Positions 1 through 14,400 of a DNA stretch of 64,000 nucleotides are shown here, in pieces. The notes under the pieces are model-generated. The model was not told where the DNA came from. It saw only the letters and a program-made list of their open reading frames with translations, and did not search any database. Source of the DNA: Holacanthus passer (taxonomy: Eukaryota > Chordata > Actinopteri > Pomacanthidae); the NCBI GenBank assembly GCA_025331565.1, contig JAFREQ010000038.1, forward strand, positions 3,844,001 through 3,908,000, given 5' to 3'. A program made the position numbers and the translations under genes. Every line of letters starts with the position of its first letter. Position 1 is the stretch's first letter.

Positions 1-1653
1 AACAAAAGTCCAAGTGCCTCAAAATTGTAAAAAATAATAATCCCAACACAAGGTCCATTTGTGAACTATTTTCCTGAACTTTCAACTGTGTCATAGGGTC
101 TTATCAGCAGATGGAGCTTGCTAAGAAGCTGTTACCATTTCATCCGTAGCACATACAGGACTTCTTGTCTGCTTTGGGATATGATTCATTACTTTATATA
201 AAGGTAATTGATGGAAAATGATATTTACTTAGCTACTCAGGTATTATGCTGGGGTCAAAGTACATGGTATCAGCCCATTTGGGAACAGGAAAAAGAGCTT
301 TGGCTATGACAGTTACTCATTTCATCCCATGTTGTGTGCCATGGTGGAAGCGTAGATTGAAATGTGTTGTTTGGGGACACTGACCAATAGGTGTACAGAG
401 TGCTCTTTTGCGCTCCACAATAAACATTGTATTATTACATTACACCAAATCAATCACGCTCTTGGGTGCAATGTCACCCTCTGTAAGCTGCTCATCCTCA
501 CACTCCCCTTTGTTACTGACTGCGAAGGAAAAGTGCTGAGTGACCGTGAATGGTTCCAGGTTCACTTTAACTCATAAAACTGTGTTTGCATACCTAAGAA
601 TTTGTTGCTGTTGTGCTCATGTGGTGAAATCGCCCCCTGGCACCTTAAAGATCATCTGTGAAAGTCACACCAGTTGTGATAGATGGTAAGCTATGATTGG
701 TTGGAGTCCAAGTGACAGCAAGAATTTAGTGACCATCTAAAGAGATACAAATATTGTGTAGTCTGATGTTGGCACCAAGCATGAACGTAGTTTGACAGTG
801 ACTCAGTAGCCTGATGCCAGATCCATGGCATCAAGCAGCCTGTACCAGCACATAAAAATGAACCTGGTGTGTACCTACAGGACCATTTAGCACAACCTGC
901 AGGCTTGCTGGTGATTGAGTAGTTCCCCTAGTAACCTCAGGAACCGACCGGAAGGCCACTAAATCCCATTACGAATGCCCGATAACGCTAATAATACAAA
1001 GACAGATGGTAACGCTTCTTCATCTAATAAAAGCCAATCTATTAATCTGATGCTACAGCGCCTTCTGAACTCTGAGCTCCATATTGTGCTTAGTCTCCAT
1101 CACATCCAGAAGATCCAGTGCTGTTTTGGCAGAAGCAGTCACAAAGTGTTGGCTCAGGTGTTTGCCTGCCAATGAGGATTCTTTCTGTTTATTTGACACT
1201 GTGTCTTTGGATAATGAAATTAGCTGTGGATCTCTGAACCCTCTGTTTATGTGAACAGACATCTTATGCTGGATCTTGCATCATTTCTGGGTAATGAGGT
1301 TCAAGCTTCCTGTTTCTCTCTCTCTGCTGTGTGAAAAGTTGCCTCGTACAGCTGTTATTGTAAAATGCTGATGCTTTTAATTCACCTTTGTTTGCCCTCC
1401 AGTGTTCTCGAGCCAAGTGAAAATATACAGGGAATACCAGTGATTTTTAAAACATATGTAAGAAATGAATCAGCAAATTTTTTTTAGCAACACTGAGGCT
1501 CCAACACATCTCTATTCTAAATGTAAGTGGTGATTTAATGAAAGTAAAACATTGCTCCTTCATTTGCTTGTATCAGCAACTGTGGTAGATAAAGCAACAA
1601 TTCTGAGTGCCCCTCTCTGACCCTGATGATGATGTATCCCATCTCTGTTTCAG
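1..1653 (+). other. sorl1 intron upstream of window exon 1 (partial)
   Basis: Non-coding; ends in a pyrimidine-rich tract and the cag at 1651-1653. A CTCF-like motif on the minus strand lies at 629-642. I see no exon: the next upstream VPS10 exon is not here. Confidence 0.7.
629..642 (-). promoter_or_regulatory. CTCF-like motif in intron
   Basis: Reverse complement reads TGCCAGGGGGCGAT, fitting the CTCF core. Intronic; occupancy unknown. Confidence 0.35.
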
Positions 1654-1846
1654 GTACTTTGCCAACGAGCCTTTTGCAGACCTGCACCGTGTGGAGGGGC
1701 TCCGAGGAGTCTTCATCGCCACGCTCATCAACGGCTCGGTCAGCGAAGACAACATGCGATCTGTCATTACGTTCGACAAGGGAGGGACGTGGGAGCTGCT
1801 TCAGCCGCCTGCTGCCGACAGCCTGGGAGGAACTGTGGACTGCCAG
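1654..1846 (+). CDS. sorl1: sorl1 window exon 1: VPS10 propeller
   Basis: Encodes YFANEPFADLHRVEGLRGVF and on to ...GGTVDCQ, including the Asp-box-like stretch around FDKGGTWELL. The acceptor cag is at 1651-1653 and the donor gt at 1847. The exon opens with one base completing a codon and ends in phase 0. Confidence 0.96.
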
Positions 1847-4800
1847 GTACCCCCATAAAGCCATGTCTTTAATGATTCTGGATGAACATCACAAATTGGT
1901 TGTTATCTGATCGCCTTGTGAGGTCTTTAGCACACTGTTTTGCTCAGATGTATATGTTTCACCAATCTGTGCCTCCACAGAGAGTACATGACCTCTGCCT
2001 CCAAACGATATGGAGTTGCTTTAGAGAAGAACGTGGTTTGGTGTCAGATTTGTGAGAAGTAGAAACTATGGTTCCATTACTGCATCTATGTTAGTGCTGA
2101 AGAAACTACATTTGCAAAAATTCTGTTAATTGATTCATAGTTTAAGTCATCTGGAAAAGCTTTCTTTAATGTGGGAATTTTCTGCTTGTCTCTGTAAATG
2201 GAATATACTGGGTCACAAGGGTGGCATACATTTTAGGCAAAGGCCCCAAACCCTGTGGGCCAAGGTTTTGGTAATTAGATTTATTGCAAATTAGCTAGGG
2301 AATTTACACCATTGTACATTACAATACAAATATAATATCAAGTACTGTAAGTACTGCAGGTGGTGCATTATTAACACATTTTGGGGCCATGTCTTGTAGC
2401 GGGTCAACATCAGTGGTAAGAGCTTTATTATTTTTTATTATATTGTTATTATCATATGATTATATATCTGTTCCTAATAAAGGTGTGTAGAACCGATTTA
2501 TCATAAGTGTTATTCCAGGATAGGACTCCTGGTTGCATTGATATACATTGCACAGAGGAGAGTAGGTGGGAGCGTCAGGTTCAATAAGAGCAAATTTGTG
2601 GCCCCAAACAGGTTAATCCAGGCATGGTTGTCAGACTAAACTTGCAATATAAAGCTCTTGGAAACTATGGTGAACTTTCTGACAGTCCATAGACAAAACA
2701 ATTTTCATTTAATTAAAGAAGTGACGGCCAAATCAAAAGTTATAGTAGTTGATATAGTCTTTCACACACTCTTAGGGTTTGACAGGTAGATCAGTGCTTG
2801 TGCAGGCAGCCTTTATTTTATGCTCATGTCCATTATTCACAACTAAATCTCTAAATTCTAGAATTTAGTGTTTGTAGAAGATTTTTTCTTCAATACTTCC
2901 CATTGAAAGACTTTTAATAATGACAGTTCATTCCCTCAAAATGTCACAGGTTTTATTGAATTTTACAAACTGGTTCCTGCTGGTAAGTTAAGGCATTATG
3001 CTGGACGTGTATGGAATTTGATCTGAGTTGAACTGCATGAATCAGCCCAATATATATTGCCAAACCAACATTTCTAACCTCAGTTGCTATTTCAAGTACT
3101 TACTATCTCTGTCTAGTAGTTGACCTAAGTCTCATTATGTAACTGTGTGTTAAAGCAGTAAGAAGAGTGAAACCATCTAAACAACATAACCGGACTCCTC
3201 TCCTCTCCTCCTCTCCCTTTAAGCTGAGTAAAGGTTGCTCTCTCCACCTGGCCCAGCGCTGGAGCCAGCTGTTCAACATCCAGCTGAGGAGGATGCCCAT
3301 TTTATCCAAGGACTCTGCACCAGGACTCATCATGGCTACAGGTGGGACAAGAAGCAGCAACATAGTTTATTTTCGATCACATAACTGAATTGATTTTAAG
3401 TGGTTTGGATCACAGATTGTTCCTTTAATCTTTTTCACCTGTGATTGCATTTTAACCTATTCTGAAGCAGTTAGATCTCATTCCTGCGTGACTCAATGCA
3501 ACTAGAAATCTCTGGAATCTGTGTGCTGAGCAGAAAAAAAAAAGATAGAATGTGTCAGTAATTTTGTCAAGACTGTCTGTATGAGTATCTCTTAGTCAAG
3601 ACAGATGAAGAGACTTTTGTTGCCATCTGTTAGAGGATGATCTCACTGACAGAGCTGGAACCAGATGAACATGTGTTGTGTTTCAGCAACTTCCTCTTTT
3701 TCTGATGACAAAGATAAGCACACAGGAAACAAGCAGTACAAACCTACAAGTGCCTTTCTGTCTGTCTTAGTAAATATCTACTTCCTGTGCTGCCCAAACA
3801 CAGGAAATATGGTTGCGCTCTGCAGAAGGTGCTAGAAACTTCTTGTTTATTGTCTCAGTGTTTTGAAGTTTGTTGTTCATCTCAAAACCTGAGGTGAAAA
3901 TCAAAATCAGAAGTCAGTAGTGGGAGACCTGTTTCCACATGTTGCAGACACACTCTGCTTCCTCACAGTTTCTGTGCCTCGCTGCTGAAGCGGAGTTTCT
4001 GCCTGCCATCTCAAGCCTCTTTGCCTCTTCACAGCTGCTGAAAAGCATTGATTTGGTGATACTCTCCAGTGTCTAGGAGACTGCTTCCTCTGCACCCAAC
4101 CAGTCCCTCTAATTAAATTCTTATTAGATAATGGGCATGGAGAGAGAGAGAGAGCGAGAGGAGGAGGGGGGACTGGCGGCGCCATTGGCTTCGTTATCGC
4201 TCTCAAACAGATGGGCTAATTACTGCTGCAGCACCCAGCGGGCACTCGACGGGTCAAACACACTCATGAATACAGGCTGGCATACACATACACAAACTGC
4301 ACAGATATGTTTGCACATACAACAACCTGAATGAACTGCTCACATATTCCTCTGCATATTTGACCAGTATGTCATTTGAGATTATTATTAAAGAATTATT
4401 ATAATCATTACAATTATATATTAATGCAAATGTCATGAGTATATATTATCACAGTGTATCATGCAGCGCTATTTCAAATTCAACATTATTTGTCATTCCA
4501 ACTATAACAAAATACAGCTGAATTGAAATTTCTGAAAGACTAGGATATAAAAGCAGACAGTGCATAAAAACACCTGATAAAATTCAAGAAATTCAGATGA
4601 AATAGAAGAGCCTTGAGACAAAACGTTAGAACATCATTAGAAGGACATAAAAACAGTAACAAAAGATTTCATTAGACATATATGATGTGACAACACTTTA
4701 GTAAAACATTGCAACACTAGTTGACTTTAGTAGAATGAATTCTAAGGAGACTCTTTGGTCAAACTCTACATAGAGTGCATGCAAGAGTTGGTTAACAGTA

Positions 4801-7800
4801 TGTACTTAGTTCCCTTTTTTATATTACCCTAATGTTCAACTAATTTTCAATGATAATGCTCCTCCACTCATCCAAAAATAAAATCCCGGGCGTAACGGTG
4901 ACTCACACTAAAAACACTTTGGCATCAGGTTTCACAACTTCCACAAAGTTATAGAGACTTGGCAGAACACATTTGCTATCAGCGCTTTCAGTCCAAAAGT
5001 CTGTCTTTTAAAGAAAAACTTAACTTGAAAATCTGTCTGTCTTTGCTGTCCTCCAGTGGTTTAACTTTCCACGAGGCTGTAGTGACGTGCAGGCGTACAC
5101 CAAGACCCAGTGATGTCACTGTTGGGTGTGGTTACAGGTGCAACAGAGCACATTTCTGACCACACCCAACCACATCTATCAGCAGTGTCCAAAATGAACT
5201 TTTTGACTCACTGTTCAAGGGCACTGGTAGAAGAAAAATCCACCACACAAGAATGTTTTTACTGGCCAAAACAATACAAATGTGTAACATAACTTAACAA
5301 CACTTAAGAAGTCTTGAATTCTTGTGTGTGTGTGTGAGTGTGTGTGTACAGAGGACAGAAGCAGTGCGCCTGTAAATGACACCAAAATGCGGTACAGACT
5401 CTCAGCACAGTTTTTCATTACATGACTATTTTGGCACAAACGTTGACCCACCAGCGTGGCGCATAGCCGTCCCAGATTTACTCGCCACACGGAAAATCTA
5501 CCCGCACTTGGCGCTTGACGGGTGTTAATTTTGGACCTTCACCGTCAGTGATGCCGTCTGTGTTCAGAGGTTAAACAGGCCTGAATCTTTCAACCAGTGA
5601 GGGCAGCAAAACACTGCTTTTCAGCCTTGTGTTAAATTATACTTCAAATCAGTGGTGGGGAACCTTTTTCCTATCAAGGGCCATTTCAATTTTCATAACA
5701 TCCTTCGAGGGCCATTCTAAATTATTGAACACATGTATCACATCTCTCTTCCAGCCATCGCATTAGAGGTTAGTGATGCGATGGTTGGAACTGCTTCTCT
5801 TTGGTGAGATGTCAGATGGTGGTGATGAAAATGCTACTCACGCCTGGTTTTCCAGGTTCAAGTCAGTCAGTCTTTGCAAGAGTCACTTTAAAAAAGAATT
5901 GCTCACAGTAGTCCATTGTCCCAAATAGCGTATTCATGTCTCCACAGAAAGGGGAAATCCTCAGGACGGCCCTAGCTTTCAGCTTGTTGTTGCTTTGCAG
6001 CTCAGTGTTTTCATTTTGTAGGTTGTCTGGCACATCAGCTGGTTCCACATTAAACAGCAGAGCAAATATACTCAGCTCCTTTTGTTTAGTTTTCATGTCC
6101 TGAAAATTCTCTGCAAATGCCTGAAGGAGTTTTGCACACTCATAGTCACAGTCAGACAGGCTTTTGTTCTTGCAGAGTAGGAAAATGCAGAGTAGGAAAA
6201 TGCACACTGTCACTTTTTTTGTTTTAATTTAGCTTCAAATGGTTTCACATTTGAAAGCAGAGAGCTGAGAGGCTGGTTGGGACCTTGGAGCTTGGCGTTC
6301 AGCTCTGAGAGGTACTTGGTAATGTCCATCATGAAGGCCACAGCCACTGACTGTCACTGAGATCGACGACAGGTTTTCCCTTCATCTCCATGAATTCTTA
6401 CTTACAACACTTAATTACAGCAGTTGTACTTTGTCTGGTGCCAGCAGCTCACAAATTCTCCTTCTGAACAATGTTTCAGCTTCTTGGCTATTGGCTCCCT
6501 CACCTGAAAAATTGCCTCCATAACCCTGTCTCTGTCAGAATAGAGTCTTGTGAAAGCTGCGTGTTGGCAACTTTGTTTATCCGAGTGCATTTGTCCTTGC
6601 AACTCATACAGTTTATCGTGTTTCAAGCCATAATGATGCTCAAGATTTGCCTTTTTCATCGCTGCAATCTGGGCACACGGGCTTGTCTTTGACTTCAAGA
6701 GAAAAAATAATAGTTTGTCCTTTTCTCTTGAAAAGAGTGACATTCTGCTTCTACTTTTTCTCTCTTGACCGTCGCCATGCTGTAGGTCATTGATGACACG
6801 TAACTGCTACGTGCCTGTTGTGTTCACCCTGACCGTGACCCAAAAAGGACATACAGCCAGAAGGGACCACCCAGAAGGACGTGTTAGTCTACTAGTTTGT
6901 GTTATTCTTTTTTATCACATCTGTCAAAAGAATTTTTTTGGTGTTGTTTTGTTTTCTGACGTGCTACATACGGTCCGGAGGCTGGACGTTCCTCACCCCT
7001 GCTTTAAATGGTGATGCTGTTAAAACTATACACACACGCTCAGTGACAGCATGTTTGTATTTTGCAGTTTTATATCTGTACAATGGCGCAGAGTCTTCTT
7101 CGGGAACATTTGTTTATTGTCTCCAGTCTCTGGCTCCTTGTATGATGATATTTAATTAGTGTCCTAGCCCCCGTAATTCATTTCAGAGGCGTTTTTACAG
7201 CCCTCGACAGAGTCACGACAACCACGTTATTCTCATTTTATTCTGCGCTTCTTGAAGTCATTCACGCTGAAATGAGATTTGGTTAACAGGATTGATGTCT
7301 GCAGATGTAAGCAGGTGTCTGTCTGCTCTTAAGTGTCAAAGGCAGACACTGCTGCTATTAATCATCCAGTCCATGAATTCCATTGTTCTTGATGGATGGA
7401 AGGAGGGATGCATATTGTACACGGATGTGTGTTCATCCAAATCAAAAACAAGATTGACGATTCTCCCAATATTTTTTTCTCTCCACTTCTGCCTTCTTTG
7501 TCTGGTTGTGAACTGGATTGGACTGAACTGTTTTGGGGTTGTGGGGAGAACAAAACAGACCCTTTACCAAGTGGATTGAACTCTGGGACTGTGGGGCACA
7601 CACACTCAGACTAATCTTGCTTTGCTTGCTTTATTTAATACATCTGTGGAAAACTGAATTGAGCTGTGGTTTATTTGATGTTCCAGTTCCACTTTTTAGT
7701 TATGTGTATTTCATTGCTTCTTGCAATTTGCTTTCTTCTTTTTCTTTTCTTTTTAAAAATGAACTTGTAAATGACAATTGTCAGGGCATAAAACCAATGA

Positions 7801-10800
7801 TCTGTTGATCTCTACAAATCAAGAATTGATAGGCTAACAATGGCATAGCTGTCAGTGCTGAAAAAAAGTGTAAATTGAAAATCAAATTGATTGGTGGCCT
7901 TAAAATCAAAAGTCAGACACCCCTATTTACCATCTTGGTTTCACATGTTATCATGTAAACATTTGCTAATTAGCAGTAAACACAAAGTACAGCTGATGGG
8001 AATGTCAGTAGTTTTGCAGATATTTGGTCATCAACCAAAGACATTTGACCATCCTGTTGGGAACAGGGATGTCTGTGCCAAGTTTCATCAGTCCATCAAA
8101 GGGTTGACATTTCATTTCATTGCCTTCCCTCGAGTCATGCTGCTAGCATGCCTAACAAGGATATTGTCTCTTATCTTATCTTAAAATGTTGTCATATAAA
8201 TGTATTTTGCAAGACTTTGAGCTGATTTAGTTATTTTAATTATGTGCATCATAATTCAAAAATGATGTTTTCCCTGTGTTGTTTCATTAAAAGTACAATG
8301 TGTTACTTATAAATTGACCTGACTTAATTAAAACTTGCTTACAACAGGTTCCCAGAATTTTTCATCAGAGTTCATCAGACATATGTGATCATAAGTGATA
8401 TGTGATCTCAGGGAAAGACAACTGGTAGGATGTAGAAGAAAAAATAAGAGTAAATATCGAAGTTAGATGCTAGTTCTTAAACAGATATAATAAACTAATC
8501 AACTGTCTGCCATAATGTTCTATGTTTAGAAGCAGTTTGAATAATTTGCTTTTGGAAATAGACAGCCTTAGCCTTGCATAGTTTTTTTTTTCTGATCTCT
8601 ATAAAATGTGTGTTCAGAATGTATCCATGTAAGTCTGCTGCAATTGTGCCTTGTAGGCAGTGGTATATCTTCTTTGAATTTGTTGTGGGGTTTCAAGTGA
8701 CAACCCATTGCTCCAATCAGTATCTCTCATTCCAGCATTAAACTGAATTTGGTATTTTTGACTTTGCTCTTTGTTTAAGAGCAAAGTCAAAAATACCAAA
8801 TTCCAAGACCAAGCTTTAATACTGTAGCTTTTAATGATTTTGATGAGCTGCCATTCCGGTCCAGATTGGTATCACCCAATATAACAAGCTCCTTCATTTT
8901 TACTGATTTCATGGCATTAGTGTGAAGCCTGTGCTGTTGTTATATTGCATTTGTTCGAGGTTTGAACAAGCAGAGTCGGTTATAGTCTGCATGATGAGCA
9001 TAATGTCGCGAAAAATGCAAGAAAGTCAAGCTAAAGAGAAGATTAGAGAACAAAATTAATGGCAAAATATAGCTGGCCCAAATTTTAGGCTGAATTCTGA
9101 TTAGAAGTCTTGGAACACAATGCAAAATGCTCATTCTAATAATTCTAATCATTTCAGTCATTAGTAGTTTTTAGTTACGCTTGCTTCATGGCTCTTTGCT
9201 TATGACATTAAAAGCGCTACAAAATTGTAAACTAGATGTGAAGTCTTTTCATGCTAAAGTGGTGTGGCTTAAGGAAAGACCATGTTAGCTGGGTGTTTTG
9301 GATCAGGCTGAAGTATTAGGTGGACTGCAGTGTAATTTGTGCAGACATTCATGAATCCTACTGACCTTAGTGATCACCTCAAATTTCCTCTAGTTCATAA
9401 GCAGTTATCTAGGACAACATCTCAGCATCGACTAGATGCACTTGCTACACATATGCATGTTCCCCATGGCATGATGCGCAATAACTTTTGTTGATGATGT
9501 CATACATTTTCACAAGAGCCTTGCACCATCCAAAACCACTAAACGCATGTCTTAACAGTTTCATGTTTACACCATGAAAACCCCATTTGATAAAAGTTAC
9601 CAAAGACCTTTACTTGAACACCTTCCTCACTCCCACTTCCTGTACTTCAGCATGACTGCTACAGATCAGAAACAGACTTAAGCGTGACAACCCCCACTGA
9701 TATGGCTGTAGACTCTTAGTCCTGTTAGTTTTCTGAAAAAGAAGTGAAAAAAAGGATGCTCAGTTTCCGTTTTTACAGGTTTGATCTCATTGTGTTTCTT
9801 TGTGAATTGCCTGAGCAGATCATTCCTGGTGATCTGCCTTATTATATGACAACATACTGTCAAAGGAAAGTATTTGTCAGTGCATACAAAGGCCACATGC
9901 ATGAAACGATACAGAATTCTATGGTTTGAGATCTTGGATTACAGATTTTCCATATGTGAAAGCAAAAACAGTGGTCACATCAAGCCTGTAATATTCAGGG
10001 AAAACCCCTGTAATGTGTGTGTGTAAAATGCCTTTTTGTCCTCTGGTTGCAGGATCTGTAGGCAGGAACTTGGCCAACAAGCCTAATGTCTATGTATCCA
10101 GCAGCGCTGGAGCTCGGTGGAAGGAGGTCAGTACAAAATCTGACACAGATGACAAGAAAAACACAGCTTGTACACAAGCAGCTCGTCTATCAAAGAGAGT
10201 TCTCAACATGTCACAATGAATTCATTTCAGCCTGTGTATGTACCCAGCCTTTATGGGCCTTTCCACACTTTGGCTCGGACTGACAATTATGAGCCTCAGT
10301 TCAGACTTTAGCTTGCTTATCTTTCATAGATATGGTGCATTATTAAGTGATTAGTAGCAGGTTTATTTTTTTTCACTGATGACTCAAAACAATGAGCTGA
10401 AACACACTAAAGTGAGCCATAGAGCTGAGGGCAACTGTGGACTAGGGCAATAATTCTCTGTGGATTTGTCACTGTGAGTGACTCTTTTCACATTACATGT
10501 AGTCATTCAACCCATTGTTATTATGAACATATAAATTGGTTAATTTTTTTAAGCCTTGGATTGTCAACTACACATCTTGCTTTGTTGAAAACATGTTGTA
10601 ATTGGATAACTGTATGTAGATGATGCTCAGAGAGCTTCGTCCTGCAGATATATTTACAAGACATCAAACCCTTTGTATTGACTCAATGTCTTTTGACCCT
10701 CTTATCTAATCAAACACGCTTTCATTCCTTAACTGATTTACGGTTTAGAATGAACCACCACTGGGTGCTGTTTCAACATTATATCAAGTGCTACACATCC

Positions 10801-11395
10801 TTTTATTGCCTATTATGTGCATTATGGTTGAGCGGTTCACTGAACATGCTTTCTGTTGTCCAGGCACTGGCAGGCCCTCATTTCTACACATGGGGTGACC
10901 ATGGTGGTATCCTGATGGCCATCGCACAAGGAGGCGCCACCACACATCTCAAGTAAGTCCAAATGATCGGTTTAAATGTGCCTCCAGGACAGACAACAAG
11001 ATCACAATTGAGCTCAGAAGCCATCTGTCATTCAGCTGGTTCCACCTTAACTAACAGTTTTGAACATATAACTCTGAGAGGCTGACGTGTGTCTGGAAGG
11101 CTTCCATTTGAAATCTCCAAACAACTTGAGGAAATCTGGGGAGTAAAGCGCATAAACGGCGCCTGCCCCAGTGGATGTGCTCATTAGTCAGCAGAAGCAG
11201 ATTGTGTGAACGTCAAGCAGCTTGCTATAGAAAAAAAGTAAATAAACCTTCCCTCAGTAAACACAGGTGTAATAAAACACCTCTTACCAACAGCTACCTT
11301 GGAGGCTATTCATATTCATGTGAAGGTGATATAGTATGATACTGTCTTCACACTCAACAGGCCCCGACACACAATGACAGTGACACTTACACATG

Positions 11396-11447
<52 letters not shown>

Positions 11448-14400
11448 GTCTGTCACACTCAGGACTCTTCTCTCTCCCTTTAATAATTCTGCAGGTTCGT
11501 CATTATGCTGCATTATTCTTCTTACTGCACTATTTACATTTGCTGCTGTGTTTGAAATGTCACCTTATCTCACTATGTCACGTTAGATTTCCACTTTGTA
11601 CTAGTTGTATATACCTTTTTTTGTATATACTTTTTTTTATATTTATATACTTTATACTTTTATCCATTTGTATTCTTCTGCTTCTTTTCTTGTGCTGCTG
11701 CAATGCCCGAATTTTCCCCCTGGGAGATCAATAAAGAATTATCTTATATTAAGGTGACCTAGTTTACATGCAGAGCGAATTCAGTTCCCTTAACCTGGTA
11801 ACTCAGTAACCTGGTTTTTCCTTCAAATATATACAACTGTGGATATAACTGGGTTCAATCACCCAATTCTAATGCCTGGTATACTCTCATATTACCCCCA
11901 TATTAAACAGGTATTTTATAGATGAGGGTATCTTTCTCTCACTGTTGAATCAAAAAATGAGTGGGTAGGCAGCAGACGAAAGAACATTCTGACAACTGAT
12001 TTATTTAAAGGAACAGATACAGGCTGTCAGCAATACATCTATGAAAACAGCTGAAGAAACACTGTTGCTTAATGAAGTTATTGGTTAAATTCTGTCCATG
12101 TCTCTGTCAGGTTCAGCACCAATGAAGGCGAGACGTGGACCGACTTTCAGTTCTCAGACAGGGAGGTGTACGTTTACCAGCTGCTGACTGAGCCCGGAGA
12201 GAAGAGCACCATCTTCACCATCTTCGGCTCCTACGCCGGCCAGAGACACAGCTGGCTCATCCTGCAGGTCAACACCTCCGACGTTCTGGGTAGGTCGGAG
12301 GATGAGAGGGAGGTAGCACAGGGAGCTTTTATGTTCACCATCCTTAGCTCTTAGCAACAGCAGCTCACAACAGCTATTTATAAGTTCATACTTCAACTGT
12401 AGTACTCATCAGAAGATTTTTAAAATTATTATTTCATTACTGCCACATTAGATATAGATATAGAATCAAAATCATCTTTATTGGCCAAGTATGTGTATAC
12501 TTACACAGGAATGCACATAATGGCTAAAGACAACAACTCTGAACAAATCCATGTAAGGAATAGACCGGACTGTTATGTACAGGAGTATGTGTAAAAATAG
12601 GTGTATATGTAATATATATATATATAGTGTGTGTGTTTAAAAAAAAAATAAATAAATAAATAAATAAATAAAAAAATATATATATATATATATAGCACCA
12701 ATGACCAACATCCATGGTAAACAACACAAATAGTGCAAATGCCTGTGAAGATTGAATGGATGTACAGTATATGGAGTGGATGGTGATGTACAGTAAATCT
12801 ATACGAGGCTATACACTGGACTAGAAAAGGAAACAAATACATTTCTCAGGTTCTAGTTAGACTCTGATGTGTTCAAGAGCTGTGAACCTTTTCATTAAGG
12901 CAACTAGATGGAGTGTTTCATCACTTGAAAGTCCTCTTCAGTGTTAGAGGGAAAAGAAATGGAATACTGACAAATGGACCATTGGGAACATTAGCCAGTA
13001 ACTCTGTGCTCCTTGTCCGTGTCGAATATCTTTAGTTTTTCTTTTTCATTTTTCTCCAGGCGTGCCGTGTTCTGAGGCTGACTACAAGCACTGGTCTCCA
13101 TCAGATGAGCATGGTAACGAGTGTCTGCTGGGGAGAGAGATCACGTTTAAGAGACGAGCTCCCCACGCTACATGTTTTAACGGGGAGGACTTCGACCGGC
13201 CCGTCACCATCTCTAACTGCTCCTGCACACGTCAGGACTACGAATGGTAAGGGAGCCACACATGCCCATAAAATACCTCTTAATAACAAAACACTTAAAA
13301 TCCAAATGCAGAAATTCCTCACTTATGTATTTAGCGTATTCAGTATTCTGTCTTCTATTGCTGTGACATTACAAATAGAGTTTATACATTTGCTTATGCC
13401 TATCCCTATTTCATATTCACTTTAACTTTTGTTTGTAAGTCAGTAATTATTATTTATGTAGTATTATTTTTATTTATATATATTTAGCTCCACAAATCTG
13501 TTCATGGAATTATAATTATATTTATTACTAATTGATAAATAGCTTTTTAGGACGAGATGAGGCTAATCCTCTCACACCACATTGGAATTAATGGGCTAAA
13601 AAACCACAATAAGAGCTGAAAATAAAAATCTATATTCATTAGCTTTAGTGTTATGAGACCTGTTTCATATCAGAGGTAGATGGCACTGGCTAGCTGATAT
13701 CTGACTTTAATTTCAACACCGGCAAACCAATACATTGCTTTAAGCCTACTCTGCACATCTTTATTGCTCCTTTAGCTCCCATCACAACTCATAATGAGTC
13801 TGATTTAAAATGCACATCAGGTGCTGCCATTCATCACAGGGCAAAAGCTAATTGGCTGTTTTTTTTCCTTCTCTCTGTGTTTACTCTATCAACCTGTCTT
13901 CCTCCTCCACCTCCTCCTCCTCCTCCTCCTCCCAGTGACTACGGCTTCAAGCTGAGTGAAGACTTGTCTCTGCAGGTGTGTGTGCCTGACCCTGAGTTCT
14001 TAGGTGACCTCTACGCTCCTCCGGTGCCATGTCCTGTCGGTACCACCTACCGCCGCAGCAAAGGGTAAGCTGCTGTTGTCTGACTTTACAGTACAGAAAT
14101 GTGCAGCCTGGGATGCTTTTGTGTGGTTTATTAGCATAATGTTGCATCTGCAGTACTAGTGGAAAAACATTTACATGAGTAAAAGTTAAGCTTTTTTCCT
14201 TTGAGTTTTATTGACCTTGTGTCAGGTTTGTCCATTATTTTCAAGTCATATTTTTTATCTGAACTGTCATGCCGTGGGGTCCCTAATTTGAACAAATCGA
14301 CATCCATAGACCCCAAAATGGCGACATTTTTATTTGTGTACTTTGTGGTACTGTACATGGCAAGATAGCAGAGGAGAGAATGAAACCAGAGCTTGAAGTT

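Larger units (their letters stand above)
3342..10052 (+). other. sorl1 intron between window exons 2 and 3 (6.7 kb)
   Basis: The longest intron in the window. It holds a GA-rich microsatellite (4139-4168), an imperfect TG tract (5323-5346), the hAT relic (5650-7001), a percomorph interspersed repeat (about 7880-8190) and a perfect foldback (8745-8803). The remainder shows nothing I can name. Confidence 0.75.

Noticed and set aside
8745..8803. miRNA gene
   Set aside because: The stem is perfect with a very short loop and no star/mature asymmetry; without small-RNA reads there is no basis for a miRNA call.
11396..11446. Tandem repeat as CRISPR-like array
   Set aside because: Plain dinucleotide microsatellite in a vertebrate intron; no spacers.
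13877..14068. Poly-Pro open frame before exon 7
   Set aside because: It reads the CCT-rich polypyrimidine tract of the acceptor as coding. The splice site at 13935/13936 and the homology start show it is intron.
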